Part shown: piece after piece, positions 20,987 through 31,575 of the stretch
Layout of the letters: every line of letters begins with the position of its first letter
Position numbering within the stretch: position 1 is the stretch's first letter
Assembly (NCBI GenBank): GCA_022113835.1
Contig: JAILWY010000001.1
Location: 4,092,001 to 4,156,000 of the forward strand
Reading direction: 5' to 3'
Origin: Atopsyche davidsoni
Lineage: Eukaryota > Arthropoda > Insecta > Trichoptera > Hydrobiosidae
Length of the DNA stretch: 64,000 nt
Notes under the pieces: generated by a model
What the model saw: the letters and a program-made list of their open reading frames with translations, nothing else
Databases searched by the model: none
What the model was told of the DNA's origin: nothing
Position numbers and translations under genes: made by a program

Positions 20987-21914
20987 ATGTTACTTCAAAT
21001 CAACAAAAGACACAACACTTTACTTCATTCTGCGAAAGAACGAGAGAACACTAACAAGTCTCCGGAAGATCGATCGGTCGTAAAGACTGACGTCTCAACC
21101 ACACTCAATTCAATCTCAAAAATTAATGAAACCCCAAGCTTCTCAAACTTTAGCACGCTGAGTCAAGTAATATTATCCACTGCTCTAATATATGTGCGTG
21201 GTGAAGATAATGAATATTGCAAGGCTAGGGCACTACTAGACAGTGGCAGTCAACACTGCCTTATATCGGCATTCTTATGCAAGAAATTAAAAGTAAAATC
21301 AATACAGTCCACAATATTATCGATTACAGGAGTAGGTCATTCAACCCAAACGGCTACTCAAATTTGTGAAAGCTCTAAATGGGAACTTTTCTCAACAAAT
21401 TATGTGCATAGTTTTACCAAAGCTAACATCAACAATACCTCCGGTTGGTATCAACAAAAATAGTTTGAACATACCGCAACAGATCAAACTCGCAGATCCT
21501 ACTTTCCATTCGCCATCGCAGGCGGACATAATAATAGGAGCAGATTACTTCTGGGATTTGTTGCTAACCAGAAGTATTCGCTTAACAAACGGTCCTTATT
21601 TACAGGAAACCAAGTTGGGCTGGATCATATCTGGACCCATTCACAATCACTTCAGTAAAAATACAACTGAAACGCAATGCAATCTTATTCAATCCATTAC
21701 AATAGATGAACAATTAAAAAAATTTTGGGAGATAGAAGAATTACACCCTTTTAACTCAACACTCACATGCGAAGATCGTGCATGTGAACACATTTTCGTA
21801 TCCACACATCAGAGATCAACAAACGGTCATTTTACGGTTCAAATTCCGTTTAAAGAATCCACATCGGACTTAGGAGAAAGCTATAACATAGCACGAAGTC
21901 GTTTTTTGTCATGA
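20987..21914 (+). pseudogene. BEL/Pao protease and linker segments, copy 2
   Basis: Same two overlapping frames as 7800-8727. The first, with RHNTLLH and LLDSGSQ (catalytic Asp codon about 21239), runs to 21463; the second, with IIIGADYFWDLL and LGWIISGP, runs from 21366 to 21914. The frameshift between them is shared with copy 1. Confidence 0.75.
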
Positions 21915-21963
21915 GAGAAAACTAGATAAGTCACCGGTATACAAACAACTATATTGCAATTTT

Positions 21964-22494
21964 ATGCAGGAGTATCTGGCACTAGGCCACATGACTAAAG
22001 TAAAGGAGTACAATTCACCTCATTATTCTCTACCTCACCATGGAGTATTACGAGAAAACAGTCTTACCACCAAATTACGCGTAGTTTTCGATGCGAGCCA
22101 AGTAACTACGTCAGGGAAGTCATTAAATGACATTCAGATGGCAGGTCCGCCATTACAAAATGACTCGTTCGCAATACTGTTAAGATTCCGTCAATATAAA
22201 TTCGTGGCCTGCGCAGATATAGAGAAGTTCTTCAGACAGTCTCTAATACAAACCGACCAACGAAACTTACAACCGATTCTATGGCGAGAAACTTCTTCGG
22301 CACCAATGAGAACTTATCAACTTAATACGGTGACGTACGGAACCGCGTCAGCACCTTATCTCAGCATGCGTTGCCTACGCGAACTAGGTCTCAAATGCCA
22401 AAATGAAATGGCAGCTAGAACAATACTACATGATTTCTATGTCGACGACCTAACTACCGGCGATGATTGCAAAGATAATTTAACAAAAACGTGA
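21964..22494 (+). pseudogene. BEL/Pao reverse transcriptase core, copy 2
   Basis: Identical to 8777-9307. It carries LRVVFDAS, ADIEKFFRQ and YVDDL (YVDD codons about 22438-22449) and ends at the same stop. It is inactive as an isolated 176-codon fragment. Confidence 0.85.
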
Positions 22495-22513
22495 AGAAGT
22501 CTCTGACACATGT

Positions 22514-23333
22514 ATGTCGGGATGTTTTCCATTAAGAAAATGGATTTTCAATTCACCAGATATTGCTCCAACCGTACTAAGCACTACAGAGACAACCAAG
22601 CATCTCTCGCTAGATGAACAGTACTCTAGCAAGACTCTCGGGTTAGGATGGAGGAATAAGGAGGACAAACTACATTTCACATCAGAATTGAAAAATATTT
22701 GTACAACGAGTGCTACGAAGCGCGAAATCTTATCAATCACTTCTTAAATTTATGATCCTTTAGGACTGCTAAGTCCAGCCGTTATTTCAGCCAAAATACT
22801 GTTACAAACACTTTGGCTCTGAAAATTGGATTGGGACGATCCATTGCCTCAAGACCTTGTCTGAAGTTGGGAAAAATTTGTGAATTCTCTTACTGTTTTA
22901 TCAAATATCTTCATTCCCAGACACGTGATCGGCCAAGATCCAAAGCAAATAGAATTGCATATTTTCACCGACGACAGTGAAAAGGCGTACGGATCATGTG
23001 CGTATGTACGCACAGTAAACACAACCATAACCACAAGTAATAACGATAAACCTATTATGCTCAAAAACTCGCGTGGCACCAATCAAACCACTTACCATTC
23101 CGCGATTAGAGCTCTGCGGAGTGCTTGTGGGCGCTCGGTTATTAAATAAAATTAAAAAGTCCTTGCGTACTTCTTTCACTAGAACAATGATCTGGACGGA
23201 TTCCACCATTGTGTTAGGGTGGTTGAACGTTTTTAACTACGACAACGGAGGCTCTGAAAATTCCGCTAGAGTTACCCGAGATCAAATCCACTTCAATTAC
23301 AAGCAATGTTTTGTTCACGTCCCTCTTCTCTAA
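22514..23333 (+). pseudogene. BEL/Pao connection and RNase H segment, copy 2
   Basis: Counterpart of 9327-10146, with IYDPLGLLSPAV after a shared stop, the FTDDSEKAYG RNase H motif and the WTDSTIVLGWL motif in another frame. All stops seen in copy 1 are present. Confidence 0.75.
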
Positions 23334-23562
23334 TATCACAAATGAATCGACGGTCGACTTTGCCAAATTTTCTTCGTTCAAGAAACTTCAATGCGTATAC
23401 AGTTATGTATTGCGGTTCATACACAATTCGTGACAAAGAGGGGTGCAAGCTGACAGACGTACAAAGCTAGATAGACTCCCGGTCTATCTTTAAATGAGCT
23501 TAACAATTGTTTAAAAGTATTAGTTAAAATAGTACAAAAACAATCTTTTCCCGAGGAATATA

Positions 23563-24638
23563 ACGCCTGTATCAACAAATCGTCTATAAGACCAGCTCGT
23601 AACTTGTCAATGCTAAGTTTATTCATGGATAATGATCAAATTATCAGAGTTGGCGGCAGACTTTTTATTATGTAGCAAGCATCACTTTACCCACCTTTTG
23701 TTTCGACAGGAGCACCTCAAGCTTTTACATGCGGGGTCCCAATTGTTGTTGGCTAATACACGTGAAAATTGGTGGACTCTTGATGGCAGAAACTTAGCTA
23801 GAAAAACTGTCCATCAATGTGTAACCTGTAGTCGTATGTCAGGTAGAACATTACAGCCCATTATGGGAAATTTACCAAGGGAAAGGTTGGAACCTGGTTT
23901 CCCTTTTCTGTATTGTGGGGTAGATTACGCCGGACCTCTGTTTATGTTAAACAAAAAAGGCAGAAGAGCCCAGTTAGAGAAATGCTATCTTTGCTTATTT
24001 ATTTGTTTTTCCACGCGAGCTGTACATTTAGAGCTTGTCACAAGTCTCACATCCGAAGGCTACATTTTAGCCTTAAAAAGATTTATTGCTCGCAGGGGAA
24101 AACCCATTCAAATAATTTCTGACCATGGCAAAAACTTTGTAGGAGCAGCCAGAGAATTCCATTGAATTTAAATTTATACCACCATACGCTCCTCATTTTG
24201 GCGGTTTACAAGAGGCTGGGGTCAAGTCCTGCAAGAACCATCTCACTCGAGTACTAGGCAAATCAAATTTAACGTACCAGGAATTCAGTACGGTTTTGGC
24301 TCAAATAGAAGCTGTCCTGAATTCCCGTCCCATGCATCCATTATCAACAGACCCAAATGATCTACAACCTCTCACCCCGGCGCATTTTATACTGGGACGA
24401 CCACTCACAGCACCTGCAGAGCCTTACATTCTGGATCCTAAGCGGCCGGCCTTATCTAGCTATGGCCTTATCAGCGATTCGAACAGATAAGGTCTCACTT
24501 CTGGAAGAGGTGGTCAAAGGAATACGTCGCGGAATTGCAGCAAAGAACAAAATGGAAGGTTTCAAGCAAGGATTTGCAGCCTAATTCAATGGTGGTGATC
24601 AAGGAGGAGAACTTGCCGCCCCTCAAATGGCGGTTAGG
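23563..24638 (+). pseudogene. BEL/Pao integrase and truncated C-terminal domain, copy 2
   Basis: Counterpart of 10376-11451. The zinc-binding EHLKLLHAG and CVTCSRM, catalytic GVDYAGPLF, SDHGKNFVGA and GGLQEAGVKS motifs are all visible, with the same frameshift near 24160. The C-terminal domain stops after PPLKWRLG at about 24638, where unrelated sequence begins. Confidence 0.8.
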
Positions 24639-25126
24639 TAAATAAAAATATATTTTATTAGGAAGAAGGAATGTATCAAACTTTTGCATTTAAATTTTTT
24701 CGATTAGTGCTTTGGATTTTTCGCAAAACGGACTAGAAAATGATCAAAAAAACTCGATTATGTGGACTAGGCCCTTCCGCAAATTGATGTTGTGTTTGCG
24801 TATCATCTTCATCCAACAACGCTTACGGATTGGCGTCCTCAGAAATAGATATAATATAACAAATTATATGCAGGCGCGGAATTGTGCGTGGGGGGGGGGG
24901 GGGGGGGGCTTTTTTCGTGACATTTCGCGCGAACATATTTATATGCGACCCGCGCTCTAGTACTAGTCGACCAAAGACGACTTAACATGCGACCCGCAAA
25001 CAATGTGTTAATAAATAATTTACAGAAATAAAATTGGTGTAATTATAACTATTATGTCAAAGGGGGCGTTTTGAATTTTTTTTCTTGTCAAGGGGGCGGT
25101 GGTCAATAAAAGGTTGAGAACCTCTG
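24639..25126. mobile_element. hAT transposon remnant (right end)
   Basis: The right edge reads AGGTTGAGAACCTCTG, the inverse of the common hAT terminus CAGAGGTTCTCAACC, preceded by TCAAGGGGGCGGTGGTCAAT. A segment near 24660-24720 resembles 34465-34535 inside the complete hAT element downstream (AAGGAATG..TC, then TTTTTCG). The left terminus and an 8-bp flanking duplication were not found. It abuts the cut end of the duplicated block and may have inserted at, or been joined to, that breakpoint. A 19-G run lies inside. Confidence 0.5.
24890..24908 (+). repeat. Homopolymer run of 19 G
   Basis: Uninterrupted G run, exceptional for DNA this AT-rich. The length is likely to be polymorphic or affected by sequencing error. 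Confidence 0.9.
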
Positions 25127-25887
25127 GTCTAGATTAAACATAACTTTGTTACCACAACATTATGGCTGATTTATAACAAAAAATAGTCGAGTTACTTGCA
25201 TGTCTCCATACACCTCCCGCGCCCAACTATTATGTGGTTACGAATCTAACTTGCTCGTTGTGCTAATTTTTACACCGATAAATAATCTGAACATAATTTT
25301 ATTTAATTTCAGGTATAAATCAAGGTTTCCTCCGTAAGTAAGCAATTCGCATGCGACAATACAGAACCCAGCACGACAGGCCATTAGGCCAATCCTACAT
25401 TAGTATTTTTATTGCACAATCTAAAAGAAATAAGTCACGGTGGCGACTTTTAATCCTGTGCAATATATACACGTCAGGATTAAACTCGGTCCTGAAATGT
25501 TTAAATGTTGATTATATTACAATCATAAATATGCTTTTTTTTAAACTTAAAAATCCACTTTTTTTAAGTTTCAAGACTTTGTTATAATAAAACGTCTTTA
25601 ATATATTTACAATAAGATTTAATTTGTAATTAGCGATGATGGGATCATATTAAAATGGATTAACTTTATTTCTGTATGTTTTCTAAATATAATTGAATGA
25701 AATAATTAAATAAAACATTAGATAGCCAAGTGGTGGAGATCGACCACGTGTTATTCAATGAAAATACCACTTGCATATAACTTCAGTAATTATATATTTT
25801 TCGGATTCATTCAACCTGACTAGCTAGAAATATGTGTTAACAATATATTGTAATTATTTTTGCCGCATCTACGTGGGCAGTGCTATA
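25127..25887. other. AT-rich intergenic sequence
   Basis: No gene seen. A strong donor-like CC|GTAAGTAAG at 25334 lies 21 bases after an acceptor-like TTTAATTTCAG ending at 25312, giving the outline of a micro-exon, but nothing else supports it. Confidence 0.4.
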
Positions 25888-26477
25888 ATCTAAAGCAGAG
25901 GTTCCCAAACTTTTTGTCCCGTCGACCCCTTGTCGAGTTTTCCTGTTTTTCGTGCAAATATAGTAACATTCACTAAAAAAATCAATACTTTTAATGGGAG
26001 GGATGGGTCTGATGCTTTGATAGCAAATTTTCAATATTTGGCTTCAAATAATTCAGATTTAACTATAAATCTCTTCGCCCAGTGATTTCCAATCTATTTC
26101 TTGTTTTGTAAGAAGATTGTCAACCGCACTGAAACCTCTTTCCACGAGGAATGAAGATGGTAAAGCTATCAAAAACCTTATTGAGATGCAGAGAATGCAG
26201 GATAAATAGCAGGTATAACTCTCTGAAGCCAAAACTGCATCTTCAGTTCTTCATTAGTGCTCATTTCGATTAGTTATTCTTGTAGTATAACTTCCGATTC
26301 TTCAATGTCACCGTGTGGATTGATAATCCACTGTGGTATTTGGTGATGACCTGCTTAAATGGGATCCACTTTAGTAGACCCCCATTTACAGTTCATGCAC
26401 CGCCAATTTATTTTTTCGCTGTCATCGACCCCTTGCAGGGCGGAATCTTGACCACTTTGGGGACCTATGATCTAATG
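25888..26477 (-). mobile_element. Non-autonomous hAT element, 574 bp, with 8-bp TSD
   Basis: The left end CAGAGGTTCCCAAAC starts at 25896; the right end TTTGGGGACCTATG stops at 26469. Flanks are ATCTAAAG (25888-25895) and ATCTAATG (26470-26477), seven of eight bases alike, which fits the 8-bp target duplication of hAT elements. The inside encodes only the decayed C-terminus of a transposase on the minus strand, so it is an internally deleted copy. Confidence 0.75.
26059..26275 (-). pseudogene. hAT transposase C-terminal (dimerisation) fragment
   Basis: Read on the minus strand, one frame gives FWLQRVIPAIYPAFSASQ and a second gives LPSSFLVERGFSAVDNLL, ending in a stop at 26059-26061. Together they match the hATC dimerisation domain, in which FW, YP, a hydrophobic stretch and SFLVERGFS occur in this order; the Glu of the ER motif is the family's catalytic Glu. 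A single frameshift near 26170 separates the halves. The N-terminal zinc finger and the two catalytic Asp motifs are gone. Confidence 0.65.
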
Positions 26478-26539
26478 TTTAAAACACTTTAAAAATCCGT
26501 GTGCGTGGATTTAAAAAGCAAAAAATACAGAAAACTGTG

Positions 26540-26830
26540 TCCTCACGTGACTGAAGGCACACACGGCCGAGCGTGCAGGCTGTCCGGGCATATTTCATGC
26601 GAATATTACTGACCATTACGATTAGGGGTCTCGGGACATACGACCCCTAGTAACGCGAGGGGCGCGGACCCACTGTGCGCCTGGGGTACATGCTAAGTGT
26701 ATATAAACCGCCGCTTCAGTACCAGAACCTATGTTTATTTTCAGATGCTATCTTTGATGCTGTTATTTAATACGGCGTTGATTGAATAAATAATACTTAT
26801 TTTGATAAATGTATAATTTTTAATGTACTT
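26540..26830 (+). promoter_or_regulatory. GC-rich patch with a TATA box, possible solo LTR or promoter
   Basis: A GC-rich island (about 26550-26690, containing GGGGTCTCGGGACATACGAC) is followed by TATATAAA at 26700-26707, initiator-like TTCAGT at about 26715, and AATAAATAAT at about 26787. This order resembles an LTR (U3-R-U5) or a compact promoter. No terminal repeats or target duplication were resolved, and the TATA-to-initiator spacing is short. Confidence 0.3.
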
Positions 26831-26931
26831 CTAAAACCTGAAACCTGAATGACCTGAATCCTTAACTTACAAATTTGAATAAATTTGAATTAATCAGTTA
26901 AGATATTTTTATGAGTATTTAAACTATAAGT

Positions 26932-27164
26932 ATGATTAGGCACTTTTTTTTAAACGCTCAGAAAAATATAACCGTGACTTGTGTGAGATTCGAACTCACA
27001 ACCCGAAGCTTGCATGGCCGGTGCATTTATCCGATCTATTTATTTTTTTCTGAGCGTCTCTTTTATCATTTTCAATGTGTGCCTAATCATATTAATATAA
27101 ATAAACCTGTATAGGTAAATAAATACGCACTTGATTGACGTTCAATCCACAAAATAGACATATA
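26932..27164 (-). mobile_element. Fold-back tRNA-like short element, copy A, with 12-bp TSD
   Basis: Flanked by TAAACTATAAGT at 26920-26931 and 27165-27176. Inside are inverted repeats (ATGATTAGGCAC with GTGCCTAATCAT, and ACGCTCAGAAAAATA with its near complement). The tRNA-like centre on the minus strand has B-box GAGTTCGAATCTC (reverse complement of 26985-26997). A tail runs to 27164 and contains TTGATTGACGTTCAATCC. The long flanking duplication implies LINE-type insertion, while the inverted arms are unusual for a SINE. Confidence 0.65.
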
Positions 27165-27176
27165 TAAACTATAAGT

Positions 27177-30100
27177 GTAAGTTTAGGATGTTGGTTATAT
27201 AACTGAAATAAAGCGTCAGAAAACTTTAATGCCATAAAAGTATTCATTTATAATAAACACCACTTGTGGTTCCTTGGTACTCAAAATCAAGTACTTAATA
27301 AATGTACTGATACTGCTGAAAAAAAACTACATCAGTTAAATTATTTGATATATTAAATCTTTAGCAATACAATAATTCCTGAAATATTCTGAGAGTTTGC
27401 ATTTGGCTTGCAGAAAAGTAAAATAATTGTTTGTTTTTTGTATAAAACATTTTTAGATTTTTATTAAATTTCACACTCAGCAGATGCATTTCCCATAAAT
27501 TCATCAAGTGTCAAAAATATTTTGACATCCGATCTCAACACTTGCACATTATGTATCGCCCACTCTGAAAAAGTAACTCGACCCGATGAATGAATTCAAT
27601 TTATTGATGTTTTAAAACCACACAAATGAAAAATAAAAAAAACATAACATTCATCATATAATACGATAAAATAATTATTTTTTACAATTAGTAATTTCGT
27701 GTATAGGTATTAGATTTATTTAATTTACAATAAATGAAACAATTCAGTCAGATTTCTTACTCTCCGCACTCTTTTGAATTCTAATCTTCTTTTTCAGCAA
27801 ATAAGCTCTACACATTGTAGTAATGTATAAAATAAGAAAAATTGTGTATACTTGTTATTTTATTAGCTGCTAGCATCTTGGCATTGCCTCTTATTGGTGT
27901 TTCTCTCTTCTTTTTTACTGTATCCGAGTTTAAACTCGCAGGGTCTAATATCTCGGAGCAAGTGTTCCAAACCAAAATCTCCCGTACCGAAAAAGGATTT
28001 TCTCTGCCAACTTCAGTAATAATGTCAAGCATTTTCTTCATTTCTCATATTTCGGGTAAATTTACAACAACGTGAACAAAATAGTACAGGAAATGAAAGG
28101 ACTTCTACATAATAGACTGCTTATTGCGTGTTTGCATTATGTTCCATGAAATATGAGATGTTTTCAGAGCATATTGGATTTAAAACTGAAATATGTAATA
28201 TAACAGATATAAGAAATGTATGCAATAGTCAATGTAAATAATATTTTATCAAATCAGAAGTAACATAATTAGTGATCGTTTCTTAATGAATTAAATCGAT
28301 TGATTACAATTGAAATAAACGGTGACTTGCTCTACTTTAGTAATTGTTTTAAATTAATATAATGTAGACATTGTAAAAAAAAAATTAATCCTCGTGTACG
28401 GTTTGTATCCTGAAACTTTCATGGAATCTAAGTACTTATCGTGAATAGTTTTGCATAGTCTAAGCACTGTGCCAAAAGGAACAAAAAACATTTAAGAAAA
28501 GTAATTTGTTGCTAATATTAAATAAAGATCTCTATAAATTTATACTAACGTTGTTGGCGTTTGATAAAAAGCTCGCGTGGAAATAATAGCTCAGACAAAA
28601 TAGCTATAATGTAAATTCAAAATTTCAGCGATGTATTTGGATGTGAGTTTTGTATCTTCAAAAGGCACTATCAGTGTAGCCTATTTGTTCAAACACCAGT
28701 CACGAAAACAAAGACTCAGGGGTTCGTGTTCCAGTATTTGATTAATTATTTTTTTTGTTGTGTAATTCGTTTTTTTCCGGATAGTTAAGATAATAGTTCA
28801 CTTTGTAAATTTTCCCAATTATTTATAATTTTTTTTTGCTATTAACTGTAGAATATTAAGGATAATTTTACGTAACGGTGTATTTTTACACGTAATGATA
28901 TTTTGATAGCTCATTAGGAACAATCTACACACCAAGATCTCGTTATACATTTTTACATAAAAATATTACAATAATTGTTTTATAAAATATATAATTATAC
29001 TTTTAATATGTTTTTTTTCTTGTCGCAAGCATTTTTATACAGAAATTAAATATGCTGTTATGACTTGAGGTCAATAAGTAAGCAAACCTCTTAAAAGACG
29101 ACCACTCTGGCGTACTTACAGAAACCTCTTGGTGTTACTTCATAATACTACCTCACCGAAACACAAAAAAATCGTGAAGGTCTTGTAAATAATTTCTTTA
29201 TTCGCGAGTGGGAGACATCCAAGCTTCGTTTTTCTACTATAAAAACTCGGAGTATATGATCAAATTTGGTGTAGGAAGCCAAAATATAAAAGGTAGATGA
29301 GTGTCTTGTTGTGAATATGTAGATAAAAAATCTGCATTAAAAAATTTTTTTTCGGAGATTTTCTTGGTCTTCAAGAAATTCCTAACGAAATCAAAAAAAC
29401 TTTTGAGTTTTCTCTCTAACAATTAGTGATTTACTCGTTTATGAAATATTTACTAAGTTGGCAATACCGGTCACAGAAAATCACTCTATCTAATTCACTC
29501 ATCACTCTATTGAATTCTTCTTTTTGATACTAAAAAAGTAAAGATTTAAAGTCAACAAAAAAATCTAAATTTATTCCAAAATAAAATAATTAGATATTCA
29601 CTTTCTTTTGTTGATTTATGGAAATTGAGGTTTTATCCACACAATTTATTTATAACTAAACTGAACCGCTATTATACATACAGGAGAGGGGGTTTCATAA
29701 AACTCCCCGCCTCCGAAACATAAACAATTCTTTATGCTGGAGAAAAGTTTGCTTTATTGAGCTTGTAAATCAACACGTAGAATGCAACTTGTAAATTATG
29801 AAAACTAACAGCAGCATAAAGCACGTGTAAGTGCCGCGTTTATTGCCCGCACCCCGCTTTAATAACTCTACTTTGTCGTGTAAAACTGCAACCAACTATT
29901 AATTTATATCATTATCATTCGTAGTTTTAAAAAATTAAGTAAACTCTTATCTGGGTATCATACAAAAGAAAATTTTCTTTCATTCCAAATATAATTGAGT
30001 CAAAATTACCATGAACATTCAGACCAAGTTTCTCTGTCAAATATATGTATTAACTATATACATTCCAAGACTATTCCTCAGTATTTTTTTTTATCAACAT

Positions 30101-31399
30101 GAATATATTGCTAATTATTTTAAATTGACGTCATCTCTTTTGTGACGTTTATTTGTAGAAAACAAATTTTAGCATTCGAGAGATGCGATAACTATTGAAA
30201 TACGTATGTATACAAGCACGTCATTCAATGAAAACTGTCATGCACCTGTATTTTCAATGGATTGGTTTATTATTAAACCATTGCAAATACTCTATCTAAA
30301 AAATAAATTCGGTTAGATGGGATTGTAAGTGGGTCATAAAAAATATCGATGTATATTTTTATAACGATGCTTGCTTAAAAATAGATTCTACTTCTGCATA
30401 GACAACAATGTGTTTCTGTCGGACTCTCGAAATGCTTCTGGGTGAAAAGACCTTTTAAAATAAGATGCTGTGGTATTTCTAGAGCGAAAAAATCATGCAC
30501 AATCTAGACATTGACCAATAGATGAGTGCAACTACTTAGTAGTTTCTGACAAAAGAGAAATGCACACAAATTTTTTCAGTTGTCAGACCGTCCTCTGGTG
30601 AATGGCAAACTTTACTTTTGAGTGCATTTTTCATGTTTTATTTTAGTTACTTGTTTTGTCTTTCTATATTTCAACAAGTGCTATTAAAATAATATGTTTT
30701 ATAAAATTATTGCAAGATATTACTATATAATTAAGAAGAAGTGATGAAAAGATATGGAAGCCAGAAAATGAATCAATTAAAACATATTTAGGTCTTTTCT
30801 TAGATATTTTTTTTAATAAGTTGTGGACCATATTAGTTACTCTGTTACCTTAATATTTTGATCCAGCTGAATACCAGAAATTAAAGGCTATAAAATAAAA
30901 TAAAATGATCAATCAAATCTAAATATAATGAACACCGACAGAAAGCCATCAGATTCCTGAAACAGAAAACAATATAACTTTTTCAAGGTTAAAAAATCAC
31001 AGGTAGAAGGGCACACAAGGACATTTACGCACTCGTTATAGCGTAAAAAATACGAAAAACCATAACACAAACTACTCATTATTTAAGTTCCAAAGTTTTT
31101 TCTTGTTATAAAAAAAACACGTAAAAATGCAAAGATTCTCAACTGACCCATCATTATATTTGCATTAATGTTGATGGATTTTTCAAGCCCTTAATTTTAA
31201 AACCACAAATTAAACTTTCGTTATACTTATTTTGATTGGCTATTTATTTTAAAGACTTTTAAAAAACATCGTAAAGAAAACAAGGTTTTTAAATGTAAGA
31301 ATATACAAAAGAGTCTTTAATATTCCAAAAACACAATGCGGAATATTTGTATTCGATAGTGTTCGTTTTTCTTCTTTTAAGGCACAGTTCATGGGTTTT
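27177..31399. other. AT-rich intergenic or intronic sequence
   Basis: No gene seen. A short frame pair at 27808-28075 is open on both strands: the minus reading has a plausible polar composition (SVREILVWNTCSEILDPASL), the plus reading is hydrophobic. I recognise neither. Poly-A, poly-T and AT-rich low-complexity DNA dominate. Confidence 0.45.
28675..28736 (+). repeat. Weak tRNA-like (SINE head) sequence
   Basis: TAGCCTATTTG near 28677 resembles an A-box and GGGTTCGTGTTCC at about 28722 a B-box, about 45 bases apart. No terminal duplication was seen; it may be chance. Confidence 0.2.
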
Positions 31400-31575
31400 G
31401 GCAGCCGTTGCTTTGAGTTTATTCAACTTTTTGGGTGTTGCACTGCTAAAGGTATATATTCTTTCTGCGTTTCGGTTCCCGTGCTGGGACTATATTCAAG
31501 ACTAATTTAAATCCCTGAAGATGGTCCCAGCACAGAGAATATTTGCCTAGGGCAGCGCAATACCCATGAAACCTA
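31400..31575. repeat. Imperfect inverted repeat with GTCCCAGCAC motifs
   Basis: The left arm (about 31425-31500) and right arm (about 31515-31575) are complementary over several blocks: GTGCTGGGA with TCCCAGCAC, ATATTC with GAATAT, and GGGTGTTGCACTGC with GCAGCGCAATACCC. The left arm read on the minus strand contains CCCAGCACGGGAACCGAAAC, a stem followed by CGAAAC. That resembles the hammerhead-like motif found in Penelope-like elements, but is degenerate. Confidence 0.4.

Larger units (their letters stand above)
16994..24638 (+). repeat. Recently duplicated composite block, copy 2
   Basis: Second copy of the block at 1895-11451, same orientation, starting 15.1 kb downstream. It is 1912 bp shorter in the array and is cut inside the BEL C-terminal domain at 24638, where a hAT-like remnant begins. 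Every pol frameshift and stop seen in copy 1 recurs, so it arose by DNA-level duplication, not by a new retrotransposition. An assembly artefact such as an unmerged haplotype should be considered, although the unique 5.5-kb spacer (11452-16993) and different right flanks argue for a real duplication. Confidence 0.85.
20987..24638 (+). mobile_element. BEL/Pao remnant, copy 2, truncated at both ends
   Basis: Contains protease, reverse transcriptase, RNase H and integrase segments as in copy 1, but lacks the end of the C-terminal domain, the purine tract and any LTR, because the duplicated block stops at 24638. There is no LTR at either end. The only difference I noticed within the shared pol up to 11397/24584 is C to T at 21615, which leaves a Leu codon unchanged. 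Confidence 0.85.

Noticed and set aside
24890..24908. G run as a biological signal such as a quadruplex
   Set aside because: A single homopolymer of 19 G is as likely to be a length-variable or sequencing artefact; no further G-tracts support a defined structure.
25313..25333. 21-base micro-exon between an acceptor-like and a strong donor-like site
   Set aside because: Splice-like strings are frequent in AT-rich DNA. There is no partner exon, and one frame contains a stop.
27808..28075. Overlapping 77-codon ORFs on both strands
   Set aside because: No known domain, no exon signals, and both strands open in the same place, as expected by chance.
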